This document shows positions 8,927 through 17,656 of a stretch of DNA of 64,000 bases, in pieces. This DNA is from an uncultured Methylophilaceae bacterium (lineage in GTDB: Bacteria; Pseudomonadota; Gammaproteobacteria; Burkholderiales; Methylophilaceae). The translations under genes and the position numbers were made by a program. Each line of letters opens with the position of its first letter. Position 1 is the first letter of the stretch. The notes below the pieces were generated by a model, which worked only from the letters and a program-made list of their open reading frames with translations, was not told where the DNA came from and made no database searches. Location of the stretch: positions 44,716-108,715 of the forward strand of contig CAIQFD010000008.1 of assembly GCA_903870995.1 (NCBI GenBank), in the 5' to 3' direction.

Positions 8927-10159
8927 TTATCGATTCACTAGTTTTTGAACGACCAAACTACCCACCATATCACCTTGAACATTGACTGTAGTGCGAAGGG
9001 TATCAAGCAGTCTATCTATCGGTAACAAAATCGCAATCGCCTCTGCAGGCAAGCCAACTGACTGTAAGACCATGACCATCGTCACCATGCCAGCACTTGG
9101 AATCCCAGGCGCACCCATCGCAGCAATCATGGCGGTAAAGAAGACAATAAATTGCTGTGCAAGACTTAAATCAATACCTGCAAGGTTTGCAATAAATAAC
9201 GCAGCAGCAGCCTCGTAGAGGGCTGTGCCATCCATATTAATGGTTGCGCCAAGCGGGATCACAAAGCCTGCAATTTCGGGCTTAACATGTAAATGTTGCG
9301 TGACACAACGAAGCGTCACTGGCAAAGTGGCTGAGCTTGAGCTCGTAGCAAAAGCTGTCACTAATGCCTCTCTAGCCCCACGCCAAAACCATAATGGGGA
9401 CTTACCCGTAAAGACAAATAAAATCAGTGGAAGGACAACGACACCATGGAATAAAGTTGTTCCTAATACCACCGAGACAAACTTTCCCAATGTACTTAAC
9501 ATTGCTAAATCTTGAAGAGCAACTAATTTAAGCAACAGTGCAAAAATGCCTAATGGAGCTAAACGCATAATCCAACTGACGATGCGCATACAAACTTCCA
9601 ATGCCTCTTGTAGCAAGACCAAGATATTTTTGTAACGCTCACCACCCATCACTAATGCGACACCCAAAATCAATGCAAAAACAACGACTGCAAGCACATT
9701 CCCTTGAGAGAGTGCAGTAAATGGGTTAAGGAAAATGCTGTGTAGAAACTGCGCAAAGAACTCAGGCAAAGGCAATTGCTTTGCTTCAAAGTTTTGCATG
9801 TCATCAGCGAACATCGCCAAGTGTAAGCCAGCACCAGGTTTAAAATAGTTGCTAGCGAATAAACCTAATGCAATCGCAATGGCCATAGAGATGACAAAAA
9901 AGCTAAGCGTAGCAACCCAAACCTTGTGCATTTGCTGATGCTGACGCAAATTGGCGATGCCAACCACAATCGAGCAAAACACCAGAGGAATCAGAATCAT
10001 TTTCAGCAAGTCAATAAACAAAGTAGCGACCAAACTTGCTGAATACAAGCCTAGTTTAACCACCTCATGCTCAACGCCAAGCCCGTGAAAGTACCAGCCT
10101 AAACCGATGCCTGTTAGGGCGCCAATCAGTATTTGTAAATTAAGGCTTGGTGATTTCAT
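8927..10159 (-). CDS. Dicarboxylate/amino acid:cation symporter (DAACS family)
   Basis: 410 residues and very hydrophobic. It has the family hallmarks: the serine-rich hairpin ATSSSSATLPVTL (about 272-284), the Na+/substrate motif TINMDGTAL, and the second hairpin region GAPGIPSAGMV. It should import C4-dicarboxylates, glutamate or aspartate, or serine/threonine, with Na+ or H+. Substrate is not resolvable. It follows the RsmB-like gene by 3 bp. Confidence 0.92.
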   Translation of the reverse strand: MKSPSLNLQILIGALTGIGLGWYFHGLGVEHEVVKLGLYSASLVATLFIDLLKMILIPLVFCSIVVGIANLRQHQQMHKVWVATLSFFVISMAIAIALGLFASNYFKPGAGLHLAMFADDMQNFEAKQLPLPEFFAQFLHSIFLNPFTALSQGNVLAVVVFALILGVALVMGGERYKNILVLLQEALEVCMRIVSWIMRLAPLGIFALLLKLVALQDLAMLSTLGKFVSVVLGTTLFHGVVVLPLILFVFTGKSPLWFWRGAREALVTAFATSSSSATLPVTLRCVTQHLHVKPEIAGFVIPLGATINMDGTALYEAAAALFIANLAGIDLSLAQQFIVFFTAMIAAMGAPGIPSAGMVTMVMVLQSVGLPAEAIAILLPIDRLLDTLRTTVNVQGDMVGSLVVQKLVNR

Positions 10160-10162
10160 TAT

Positions 10163-11596
10163 TTAAACTTTTGCCTTTTTTGGTGCCGCTTTTTTAGCAG
10201 TTGATTTTGCAGCTGCCGCTTTTGTTAGTGCTTTAGATTTAGAAATTGCCGCCTTTTTTCGTTCAGCTTTCACTATTGCCTCGTCTGGCTCGTTAGCAAC
10301 TTCAACCAGTTCTGATTTGTCTTCTGCAGTTGGTTTTACTGGCATCGTTTTTTCAAACACGGCCGCAAAGAAGCCATCCGTTTGGTGCAAATGGGGTAAT
10401 AATTTTAGATAATTACCCGTATCCAAATTGATTTGCTGTTGCGCCAAAATGCTGTTCGCTGGCACTAATACAAACTCAGGATTTACTTTCAAGAAAGCTT
10501 CTGCGATTTGTTCGTTTTCATCTTGCAATAAACTACATGTCGCATAAATTAAACGCCCGCCAGCTTTTACCAATTTAGCAGCGCGCGCTAAAATATTAGT
10601 TTGCTTCACCGTTAACTCTAATACGTCTTGTGGTTTTTGACGCCATTTCAAATCTGGGTTGCGACGCAAAGTGCCGAGTCCACTGCAGGGCGCATCGACT
10701 AATACACGATCAAATTTACCATTAAGACGTTTTAATTTGGGGTCAGCTTCGCTACTGATTAATTGGCTATGCAAATTCGATAGGCCTGAACGCTTTAAGC
10801 GTGTACCTAAGTTTTGCAAACGTTTTTCTGACACATCAAAGGCATAAATTCTGCCAGAGTTGCGCATTAAAGCACCCATCGCCAAACTCTTACCGCCAGC
10901 ACCAGCGCAGAAATCAGCGACCATTTCACCACGGCGTGGGGCGACTAACTGCGCCAACAATTGACTGCCTTCATCTTGCACTTCAATCTTGCCTTCAGTA
11001 AACAGCACATGGCGGCTAATAGTCATTTTTTGCGGCATACGCAAACCATTTGGAGAGTACGGAGTTGGCACAACTTCAGTATTTTCGGATGCAAATTTAG
11101 CCATTACATCTTCACGCGTCGCTTTAACCAAATTCACACGCAAATCCAGAGCAGCTGGCTGGTGCATACTTCTAGCGATTGTTAGCGCTTGCTCTTCACC
11201 ATATTGCTCAACCAATTTATCCCAAAACCACTCTGGCAAATCAGCTTGCATGGCTTTACTAATATCATCCGTTTTCTTCGCTTTAATTTCCAACGCCCAC
11301 TCTTTTTGTTGAGCATTTAAGGTATCAGCTAAGTCACGCGTACTCATGCCAAGCACACGCACCAAATAAGCCACTAAGAGCTTACGCGGATCATCGCCAC
11401 CAGCTACATAAGTCAAAAATGATTTACGGCGCAAAACACCATAAGCTGACTCAGCAATAAATGCTCGGTCTTTAGTGCCCAAATCACGATTTTGCTTGAA
11501 GAACCAACCGAGTTTTACGTCAGCAGGGCCCGTGTTAGAGAGCACGTCTGAAAGCGCCACGCCAGCGAGTCTTAAGAGATTAGGGTTTATTGTCAT
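10163..11596 (-). CDS. RsmB/NOP-family rRNA/RNA m5C methyltransferase with Ala/Lys tail
   Basis: 477 residues. An N-terminal NusB/RsmB-like helical region is followed by a SAM methyltransferase domain with VADFCAGAGGKS (motif I), VDAPCSGLGTLRRNPDLKW (motif IV Cys) and IYATCSLLQDENE (catalytic Cys of motif VI). A methyl transfer to C5 of a cytosine in rRNA is expected. The last 45 residues or so are low-complexity Ala/Lys, like a histone H1 or nucleic-acid-binding tail. A more typical RsmB lies at 55272-56555, so this is a paralogue. The start overlaps the upstream DUF3108 stop (ATGA). Confidence 0.85.
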   Translation of the reverse strand: MTINPNLLRLAGVALSDVLSNTGPADVKLGWFFKQNRDLGTKDRAFIAESAYGVLRRKSFLTYVAGGDDPRKLLVAYLVRVLGMSTRDLADTLNAQQKEWALEIKAKKTDDISKAMQADLPEWFWDKLVEQYGEEQALTIARSMHQPAALDLRVNLVKATREDVMAKFASENTEVVPTPYSPNGLRMPQKMTISRHVLFTEGKIEVQDEGSQLLAQLVAPRRGEMVADFCAGAGGKSLAMGALMRNSGRIYAFDVSEKRLQNLGTRLKRSGLSNLHSQLISSEADPKLKRLNGKFDRVLVDAPCSGLGTLRRNPDLKWRQKPQDVLELTVKQTNILARAAKLVKAGGRLIYATCSLLQDENEQIAEAFLKVNPEFVLVPANSILAQQQINLDTGNYLKLLPHLHQTDGFFAAVFEKTMPVKPTAEDKSELVEVANEPDEAIVKAERKKAAISKSKALTKAAAAKSTAKKAAPKKAKV

Positions 11597-12645
11597 TTTG
11601 CGATATCGGTATCTATGCGAGTGGCGATGAATTCGTACCCGCTACCGTCCTTTGCTATTTTTAAAATTTTAATGGGGATAAATCGATAATCTTCCGCTAA
11701 CCAGACATCGGTTTTTTCTTCTGCATCACCGCTACTTTTAGCAATGTGATACGTATTAATTTGGCCAAACTTAGTTGCAATTACTTCCTCAGAAATAAAC
11801 TGATAGTTATAAACGCGCACCATTTTTCCATTAGTTAAAGGCCACTCCATCCTCTCTAGAGGTGGCACAAACATAAACTGATACATAAAGCTTAAAAAGT
11901 CCTGCGTGCCTTCTGGCAACTCTTCTACCACTTCTGTTTTTGCATTTTTGAGGGTCAATTTATAATTAACCCAATCAAAATTCGCTGCCTGCAACTTGTC
12001 AGGCTTGCCTGTCACTTCAACGCGATAAGCTTCTGGCTGAAGGCCCTGCTCCATTATTTTTCCGATGCTGGTTTCAATACGTTTTCCAGCAAAAGCAATC
12101 GAGGCCAACCCTACCGCTTCCATCTCACTACGCAAGCTATATCGACCTTGTGGGTCAGCTTGATAACGATAATGCGCACGGCCACTGCCAAAACTATTCA
12201 CGCGTTTTACATCAAAATCCATATCCACAAATGAAGGTGGCGGTAATCGCGGCATCTCTTCGTATGCAGGTCTATCTTCCTCGCGCCATAATGGCTCAGT
12301 TACTTGAGGCGCTTCCGCCTGCAAAGAGGTATTTGGTTTTATTGACTCACGTCTAATTTCATGGGGGTCAGCCAAATGCCTTGCTGGCTTATGTGCCTTT
12401 TTAGCCGATGGCAATGGCTTTTTCACAGGCGGAGGAAGCAACTCAGCCTCTATCAAATGCGATGACGATTCGAAGTTCGGTAGCACAAAACTCCAACCAC
12501 CAAGCAATAAAATATGTAACAACACCGACAGCAAAATTGCCCACAGCCAGCGTTGTGGCACACGAATTTGATGCAATTGAAGTGTTAAAAATTTGCTATT
12601 TTTCAAATGATGTTTTACTGATGGTTCAAAACACAAAACAATCAA
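11593..12645 (-). CDS. DUF3108 protein with N-terminal membrane anchor
   Basis: 350 residues. A TM segment (about 34-52, LWAILLSVLLHILLLGGW) is followed by a Pro/Lys-rich spacer (ELLPPPVKKPLPSAKK), as in TonB-like tethers, and then a DUF3108 domain (about 140-345). No ATG is available: the first possible start is TTG at 12643-12645, directly after an in-frame stop. A GTG just before the PQRW sequence, ahead of the TM segment, is also possible. The DUF3108 function is unknown; the anchor places the domain in the periplasm. It is in operon with purM, a second DUF3108 gene and the RsmB-like gene. Confidence 0.75.
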   Translation of the reverse strand: MIVLCFEPSVKHHLKNSKFLTLQLHQIRVPQRWLWAILLSVLLHILLLGGWSFVLPNFESSSHLIEAELLPPPVKKPLPSAKKAHKPARHLADPHEIRRESIKPNTSLQAEAPQVTEPLWREEDRPAYEEMPRLPPPSFVDMDFDVKRVNSFGSGRAHYRYQADPQGRYSLRSEMEAVGLASIAFAGKRIETSIGKIMEQGLQPEAYRVEVTGKPDKLQAANFDWVNYKLTLKNAKTEVVEELPEGTQDFLSFMYQFMFVPPLERMEWPLTNGKMVRVYNYQFISEEVIATKFGQINTYHIAKSSGDAEEKTDVWLAEDYRFIPIKILKIAKDGSGYEFIATRIDTDIAK

Positions 12646-12651
12646 AAATCA

Positions 12652-13350
12652 TTAATCTATATGCATGCTGGTCAGCGTTTGTTCGATAGTCGCGCCATTT
12701 TCTTCGCGAATGATGATTTTTACTGGCAAATAAAAGTGCTCTAACGCCAACCAAAATTCTTTTTCGTTACCACCACCACTTTCACTCGCATTACTTAAAT
12801 GCAAAGTCTTAAATTGACCAGAGTCCATCTTCAAACTCACATCACGCTCAACTGCTTTGTAACTATAAACACGCTGCTTTTTACCTGTGGTAATTGGCAA
12901 GCTCACCTCATCCCCTTTGGGTGGAAATAGCATCCATTGATAAGGAAAACTCACCACGTCTTGCGTGCCTTTGACTAAAGGCTCTGTGATCACACTTCCT
13001 TTATTTTTCATGCTTAATTGATTCGCTACCCAATCAAAATCAGCATAAACAGCCTTTTTTTCGTTATCACCTTGATGTTGCTCAAAGTGCTTAGGCTGAA
13101 GACCATCAGCAGTAATAACACCCTCACTCTTCAAAATACGTTTACCAAATAGCGCAGCTAAACCAACGCCTTCAGTGACACTTTCAATGGCATACTGATT
13201 GCCTGTTTGCTTAAACGTCTCGGTAACATTTGCAAAAGGTTTACCATTACGTGTGGCTTGATAAGTCAGCACTACATTGTTTGGCGCAGCAAACACAAGG
13301 TTTGCTGCGACCAAAAAACTGAGCAGTACTAATTTAGCCGCAGTTTTGAT
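12652..13350 (-). CDS. DUF3108 secreted protein with non-standard start
   Basis: About 232 residues, a single DUF3108 domain with the same core as its neighbour (KGTQDVVSFPYQWMLFPP; YSYKAVERDV). The first usual start codon is TTG at 13312-13314, but that cuts a signal peptide in half. The frame continues upstream as KTAAKLVLLSFLVAANLVFA, a convincing Sec signal, with no ATG/GTG/TTG before it. The only codon that would give a full signal is ATC at 13348-13350, one base after the purM stop. The start given here assumes that ATC; a base error is the alternative. Periplasmic location is inferred. Confidence 0.65.
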   Translation of the reverse strand: MKTAAKLVLLSFLVAANLVFAAPNNVVLTYQATRNGKPFANVTETFKQTGNQYAIESVTEGVGLAALFGKRILKSEGVITADGLQPKHFEQHQGDNEKKAVYADFDWVANQLSMKNKGSVITEPLVKGTQDVVSFPYQWMLFPPKGDEVSLPITTGKKQRVYSYKAVERDVSLKMDSGQFKTLHLSNASESGGGNEKEFWLALEHFYLPVKIIIREENGATIEQTLTSMHID

Positions 13351-13351
13351 A

Positions 13352-14404
13352 TTAAACTACCACCGTTGGCGCTTCGCCCGCTTGTTGCTTGCGGATAAAG
13401 CCAATCTCAAACACTTGTTCGCCTTCAGCTTTCAATAAATCCATCGCAGCTTTTGCTTGGTCTTTAGAGACAATCACCACCATGCCAATACCGCAGTTAA
13501 AAGTTTTGTGCATTTCACTTTCAGCGACGTTGCCTTGTGCTTGCAACCATGTGAATAAAGGTGGCATATCCCAGCTACCTTTTTTGATTTCAGCCGTTAA
13601 ACCTTCAGGCAATACACGAGGCACGTTTTCTGTGATGCCACCGCCAGTGATATGTGCCATGCCTTTGACGGTCATGGATGAAATTAACTTAAGCAAAGGT
13701 TTTACATAAATACGCGTTGGCGCCATCACTACGTCTTTAAATGGTTTACCGTGAAAGTCTGCATTAAAATCAATCCCTGATTTCGCAATCAATTTACGAA
13801 TCAATGAATAGCCGTTTGAATGTGCACCGCTTGAACCTAATCCCAACACCACATCGCCTTCAGCGATTGTTTTGCCAGTGATCAGACTCTCTTTATCTAC
13901 ACACCCTACCGCAAAACCGGCTAAATCGTATTCACCTGCCGGATACATACCTGGCATTTCAGCCGTTTCACCGCCCACCAATGCACAACCTGACTGTTCA
14001 CAACCTTCGGCAATGCCTTTAATCACTTGGGCTGCAGTGCCTACTTCAAGCTTGCCACATGCAAAATAATCTAAGAAGAACAATGGCTCAGCACCCTGCA
14101 CCAAAATGTCATTCACACTCATCGCAACAAGGTCGATACCGACGGTATCGTGTTTGTTCAGTTCAAAAGCGAGTTTTAGTTTAGTACCTACTCCATCAGT
14201 GCCAGAAACTAAGACTGGGTTTTTAAATTTTTTCGGCATCTCAAACAATGAACCAAAACCGCCAATCCCACCCAAAACCTCAGGCCGCATCGTACGTTTT
14301 GCGAAAGGCTTAATCTGTTCAACCAGCGCGTCACCCGCCTCAATATCCACCCCAGCATCACGGTAGCTAATAGATGTATTGCTTGATTGGTCGTTCGAAT
14401 TCAA
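13352..14404 (-). CDS. purM: Phosphoribosylformylglycinamidine cyclo-ligase (AIR synthetase)
   Basis: 350 residues, normal PurM length. It makes aminoimidazole ribotide from FGAM with ATP, the fifth step of purine synthesis. Family motifs: [16 protein letters not shown] at the start, [12 protein letters not shown] (substrate loop), [25 protein letters not shown], and [13 protein letters not shown]. The usual purN neighbour is absent; the DUF3108 genes follow instead. Confidence 0.96.
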   Translation of the reverse strand: MNSNDQSSNTSISYRDAGVDIEAGDALVEQIKPFAKRTMRPEVLGGIGGFGSLFEMPKKFKNPVLVSGTDGVGTKLKLAFELNKHDTVGIDLVAMSVNDILVQGAEPLFFLDYFACGKLEVGTAAQVIKGIAEGCEQSGCALVGGETAEMPGMYPAGEYDLAGFAVGCVDKESLITGKTIAEGDVVLGLGSSGAHSNGYSLIRKLIAKSGIDFNADFHGKPFKDVVMAPTRIYVKPLLKLISSMTVKGMAHITGGGITENVPRVLPEGLTAEIKKGSWDMPPLFTWLQAQGNVAESEMHKTFNCGIGMVVIVSKDQAKAAMDLLKAEGEQVFEIGFIRKQQAGEAPTVVV

Positions 14405-14572
14405 AGCTTTCTCGCTTTCTACAAGATAAAAACAAATAAAAGGTTAAAATACACACTTATCGCGTATTTTTTGTAATACCCGAATTTTAACCTAAATGAC
14501 GACCAAACGAGAAAAGACTGAACGATAAAAGCTGAGTTATTCCGCTTTGAATTGCTTTGTAAGATTAAATAA

Positions 14573-15193
14573 ATGAAACAACTGCTCCTAGACATCCAGC
14601 CAGACGCATTGCCCAGCATTGCCAACTTCGTCGTTGGTCGCAATGCAGAGGCTTTGCACAGCTTAAATCAAGCACTGCAAATTGGCGCTGAGAGCCGTTT
14701 CATTTACTTTTGGGGTGCTGCGGGCAGTGGCAAAACCCACCTACTAAAAGCGGCCCAGGAATTAGCAAAGGCATCAAACATCAACCTCGTCACAGCAGAT
14801 AATGTGAACTTACTGAATGAAGAAGCACAAATCGCTTTATTCGATGCTTACAACCAAACACGCGCAACAAGCGGCGTGCTACTTGCAGCGGGAAACGCTT
14901 CGCCTAACCAAATGCATTTGCGTGATGATCTCGCAACCCGCTTAGCTTGGGGGTTAACTTACCAATTGCATCCGCTAACCGATGAAGAAAAAGCGCAAGC
15001 ACTGCAAGCTCATGCTTTAGAACGCGGCATGAAATTGCCTGTTGAAGTCGTGGATTATTGCTTGCGCTATTTGCGTCGTGATTTGCCTAGCTTGATGGCA
15101 ATTTTAGATGCGCTAGATGAATGGTCGCTCACTGAGAAACGTCCTGTGACAGTGCCACTTCTTAAAAAACTTCTTCAACTACCGCTTATTTGA
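14573..15193 (+). CDS. hda: DnaA-like AAA protein, Hda (replication initiation inactivator)
   Basis: 206 residues, equal to the DnaA AAA+ core without a DNA-binding domain. Walker A is WGAAGSGKTHLL (about 49-60), and the C-terminal lid ends with LPSLMAILDALDEWSL. Hda works with the sliding clamp to stimulate ATP hydrolysis by DnaA and so prevent re-initiation. The N-terminal QLLLDI matches the clamp-binding motif found at Hda N-termini. Divergent from purM. Confidence 0.88.
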   Translation: MKQLLLDIQPDALPSIANFVVGRNAEALHSLNQALQIGAESRFIYFWGAAGSGKTHLLKAAQELAKASNINLVTADNVNLLNEEAQIALFDAYNQTRATSGVLLAAGNASPNQMHLRDDLATRLAWGLTYQLHPLTDEEKAQALQAHALERGMKLPVEVVDYCLRYLRRDLPSLMAILDALDEWSLTEKRPVTVPLLKKLLQLPLI

Positions 15194-15215
15194 CCTTAAT
15201 AAAAAATTAAAAAAT

Positions 15216-16847
15216 ATGTTACGCGCATCCGAAATTAAACTACCTTTAGATAATGCTACCTCACTTCATCACGAACCCGAGGTAATTCAGGCCGCGCTTA
15301 TTAAAAAACTTGGCATTCCAGCCAGTGATTTAATCAGCATGGCGATTTTTAAGCGCGGGGTAGATGCGCGCAAATCGCACGCAATTTTGTTTGTTTATAC
15401 GCTCGATATTGAAGTGAAAAACGAAGCAAAAATTTTAGCAAAGTTCAAAAAAGACCCGCACGTCAAAGTGGCGCCTGACACCTCTTATCACTTTGTGGCA
15501 AAGGCCCAGGAATCAAACAAAGCCCCGCGCCCAGTGATTGTGGGGTTTGGTCCATCGGGTATTTTTGCGGCACTCATTTTGGCGCAATCGGGGTTTAAGC
15601 CGATCGTCCTAGAACGTGGCAAAGCGGTGCGCGAACGCACCAAAGACACATGGGGTTTGTGGCGTAAAAGCGTACTCAATCCAGAATCTAACGTACAGTT
15701 TGGTGAAGGTGGTGCCGGAACTTTTTCAGATGGCAAACTCTACAGCCAAATTAAAGATTCTAAACATTATGGCCGCAAAGTGCTCAATGAGTTTGTCAAA
15801 GCAGGTGCGCCAGAAGAAATTTTGTACGTGAGTCATCCGCATATTGGAACATTCCGTTTAGTTGGGATGGTGGAAGAAATGCGTAAAAATATCATCGAGC
15901 TTGGCGGCGAAATACGCTTTCAAAGTCGCGTAGATGATATTGAAATTGAAAGCGGCCAAGTCCAAGGCGTAGTTCTACAAAACGGCGAGCGCATCACCAC
16001 GAATCATCTTGTATTAGCGGTCGGTCATAGCGCCCGTGACACCTTTGAGATGATTCACAAACGTGGGATTTATATTGAAGCAAAGCCTTTTTCTATTGGT
16101 TTTCGTATTGAACATCCACAATCGCTCATTGACCATGCACGCTTTGGGCCAAATGCCCATCACCCCGTCTTAGGAGCAGCTGATTATAAGCTCGTGCATC
16201 ATGCCAAAAATGGACGAAGTGTGTATAGCTTCTGCATGTGCCCGGGCGGAACAGTTGTCGCAGCAGCTTCCGAAGAAGGTCGGGTTGTCACTAACGGTAT
16301 GAGTCAATACTCACGTAACGAACGTAATGCAAATGCTGGCATCGTCGTAGGGATTAACCCAGAACAAGACTATCCAGGCGATCCATTAGCTGGCATGGAA
16401 TTTCAACGAAAATGGGAAGCACGCGCTTTTGAGCTCGGTGGCAGAAATTACAAAGCCCCCGGACAACTCATCGGCGACTTTATTAATGGCGAACCCTCTA
16501 CCGAATTTGGCGCGGTACAGCCTTCATACACACCAGGCGTGCACCTCACCGATTTGAGCACCGCATTGCCTGAATATGCAATTACTGCCATTCGCGAAGC
16601 ACTCCCCGCGTTTGCTAAACAGATTAAAGGCTTTGATCTGCCCGATGGCGTACTAACAGGTGTAGAAACTAGGACATCCTCACCGATTAGAATTAAACGT
16701 GACGACGAAACGCTACAGAGCATCAACACCAAAGGCCTTTACCCAACGGGTGAAGGTGCTGGCTATGCAGGGGGGATTTTATCTGCAGCGGTGGATGGGA
16801 TTAGGATCGCTGAAGCAGTAGCATTAAGCGTAACAGCACAGACTTAA
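15216..16847 (+). CDS. NAD(P)/FAD-dependent oxidoreductase (COG2509-like)
   Basis: 543 residues. An N-terminal domain of about 95 residues precedes an FAD Rossmann motif (VGFGPSGIFAALILAQSG, about 109-126). Other conserved parts are QFGEGGAGTFSDGKLYS, YSFCMCPGGTVVAAASEEGRVVTNG and the C-terminal PTGEGAGYAGGILSAAVDG. This is a widespread flavoprotein family with no settled substrate. It lies 22 bp after hda, probably in the same transcript. Confidence 0.85.
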   Translation: MLRASEIKLPLDNATSLHHEPEVIQAALIKKLGIPASDLISMAIFKRGVDARKSHAILFVYTLDIEVKNEAKILAKFKKDPHVKVAPDTSYHFVAKAQESNKAPRPVIVGFGPSGIFAALILAQSGFKPIVLERGKAVRERTKDTWGLWRKSVLNPESNVQFGEGGAGTFSDGKLYSQIKDSKHYGRKVLNEFVKAGAPEEILYVSHPHIGTFRLVGMVEEMRKNIIELGGEIRFQSRVDDIEIESGQVQGVVLQNGERITTNHLVLAVGHSARDTFEMIHKRGIYIEAKPFSIGFRIEHPQSLIDHARFGPNAHHPVLGAADYKLVHHAKNGRSVYSFCMCPGGTVVAAASEEGRVVTNGMSQYSRNERNANAGIVVGINPEQDYPGDPLAGMEFQRKWEARAFELGGRNYKAPGQLIGDFINGEPSTEFGAVQPSYTPGVHLTDLSTALPEYAITAIREALPAFAKQIKGFDLPDGVLTGVETRTSSPIRIKRDDETLQSINTKGLYPTGEGAGYAGGILSAAVDGIRIAEAVALSVTAQT

Positions 16848-16876
16848 CCCAACCGCCACAGTTCAAAACCTAAAAC

Positions 16877-17194
16877 TTAAGCTAGCGTTACCGCAATCTC
16901 TCCAACACCTGTTTTGCCTTGGTTATCTGTCCAATTGACCCGCACAATATCGCCAACTTTTGCACCCCGCAAATGAAAAGTGAGATAAGGGTTTTTAGAA
17001 ATACCTGTTCCCCACTGCGCCTCTAGTACTTGATTTCCATTAAGGCTAGCACTCACTAACTGAATGAAGTTGGCAGGAATGACATCACCAGAATCACTCT
17101 TACGACGCCCTGTTTCCATGGGGTGTGTCATCAGCACTTTCACTTCTGTCGTATCCCCCTTAAGTTGGGCACGCATACGCATATTTTCAGCCAT
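16877..17194 (-). CDS. soxZ: Thiosulfate-oxidation carrier protein SoxZ
   Basis: 105 residues from the ATG at 17192-17194 (MAENMRMRAQLKG), which sits just after the soxY stop. An ATG five codons earlier (17209) would overlap soxY by 14 bp. Beta-sandwich protein matching SoxZ: VKVLMTHPMETGRR near the N-terminus, GTGISKNPYLTFHLRG, and DNQGKTG near the end. With SoxY it forms the carrier that holds the sulfur substrate during periplasmic thiosulfate oxidation. Confidence 0.92.
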   Translation of the reverse strand: MAENMRMRAQLKGDTTEVKVLMTHPMETGRRKSDSGDVIPANFIQLVSASLNGNQVLEAQWGTGISKNPYLTFHLRGAKVGDIVRVNWTDNQGKTGVGEIAVTLA

Positions 17195-17195
17195 A

Positions 17196-17645
17196 TTAGC
17201 CACATCCATTCTCTAAAACTTCTACCCGTTTTTTGGCAGAAAAGTAACGATTTCCTGATTTAATCACCGCTAGCACATCTGAGGTTTCCGCCATTTTGAT
17301 ACGCGTCACCACAAAGCCCTCGGCACCTTCGCCAAACAAAAAGTTGGCAATTAAGGCCGTAGGATTATTCTCCACAAAGATGGTGATAGATTCGGTATTA
17401 GGGATACGGCTCATTACTTCTATTTGCACCACCGCGCCATTTTCAGCTTTGTCTGGAGCGATGATTTGAATGTCGTTGGATAACGTAACATTGCTAATTT
17501 GCAAAGCGGCCATGGCCTCTTGTAATTTGGTGGCTTGAAAAGCAGGCGTATTCCACATGGCGGCGAATGCTTTAATTGGCACGAGCGCCAAAGCGCTCGC
17601 AGCGAATAAGGCCTTAATAAACTTTCTGCGTTGCATCCTGACCAC
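17196..17645 (-). CDS. soxY: Thiosulfate-oxidation carrier protein SoxY
   Basis: 149 residues. The export signal begins MVRMQRRKFIKALFAASALA, with twin Arg, as in Tat substrates. The C-terminus is ENGCG: the Cys on the flexible arm that carries the substrate as a thioether or persulfide. The usual ending is GGCGG, so this arm is slightly shortened and has Asn in place of the first Gly. No soxXABCD genes are nearby, so the SoxYZ pair may accept sulfur from another enzyme or serve other genes elsewhere. Confidence 0.92.
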   Translation of the reverse strand: MVRMQRRKFIKALFAASALALVPIKAFAAMWNTPAFQATKLQEAMAALQISNVTLSNDIQIIAPDKAENGAVVQIEVMSRIPNTESITIFVENNPTALIANFLFGEGAEGFVVTRIKMAETSDVLAVIKSGNRYFSAKKRVEVLENGCG

Positions 17646-17656
17646 TCCTTTTATCG

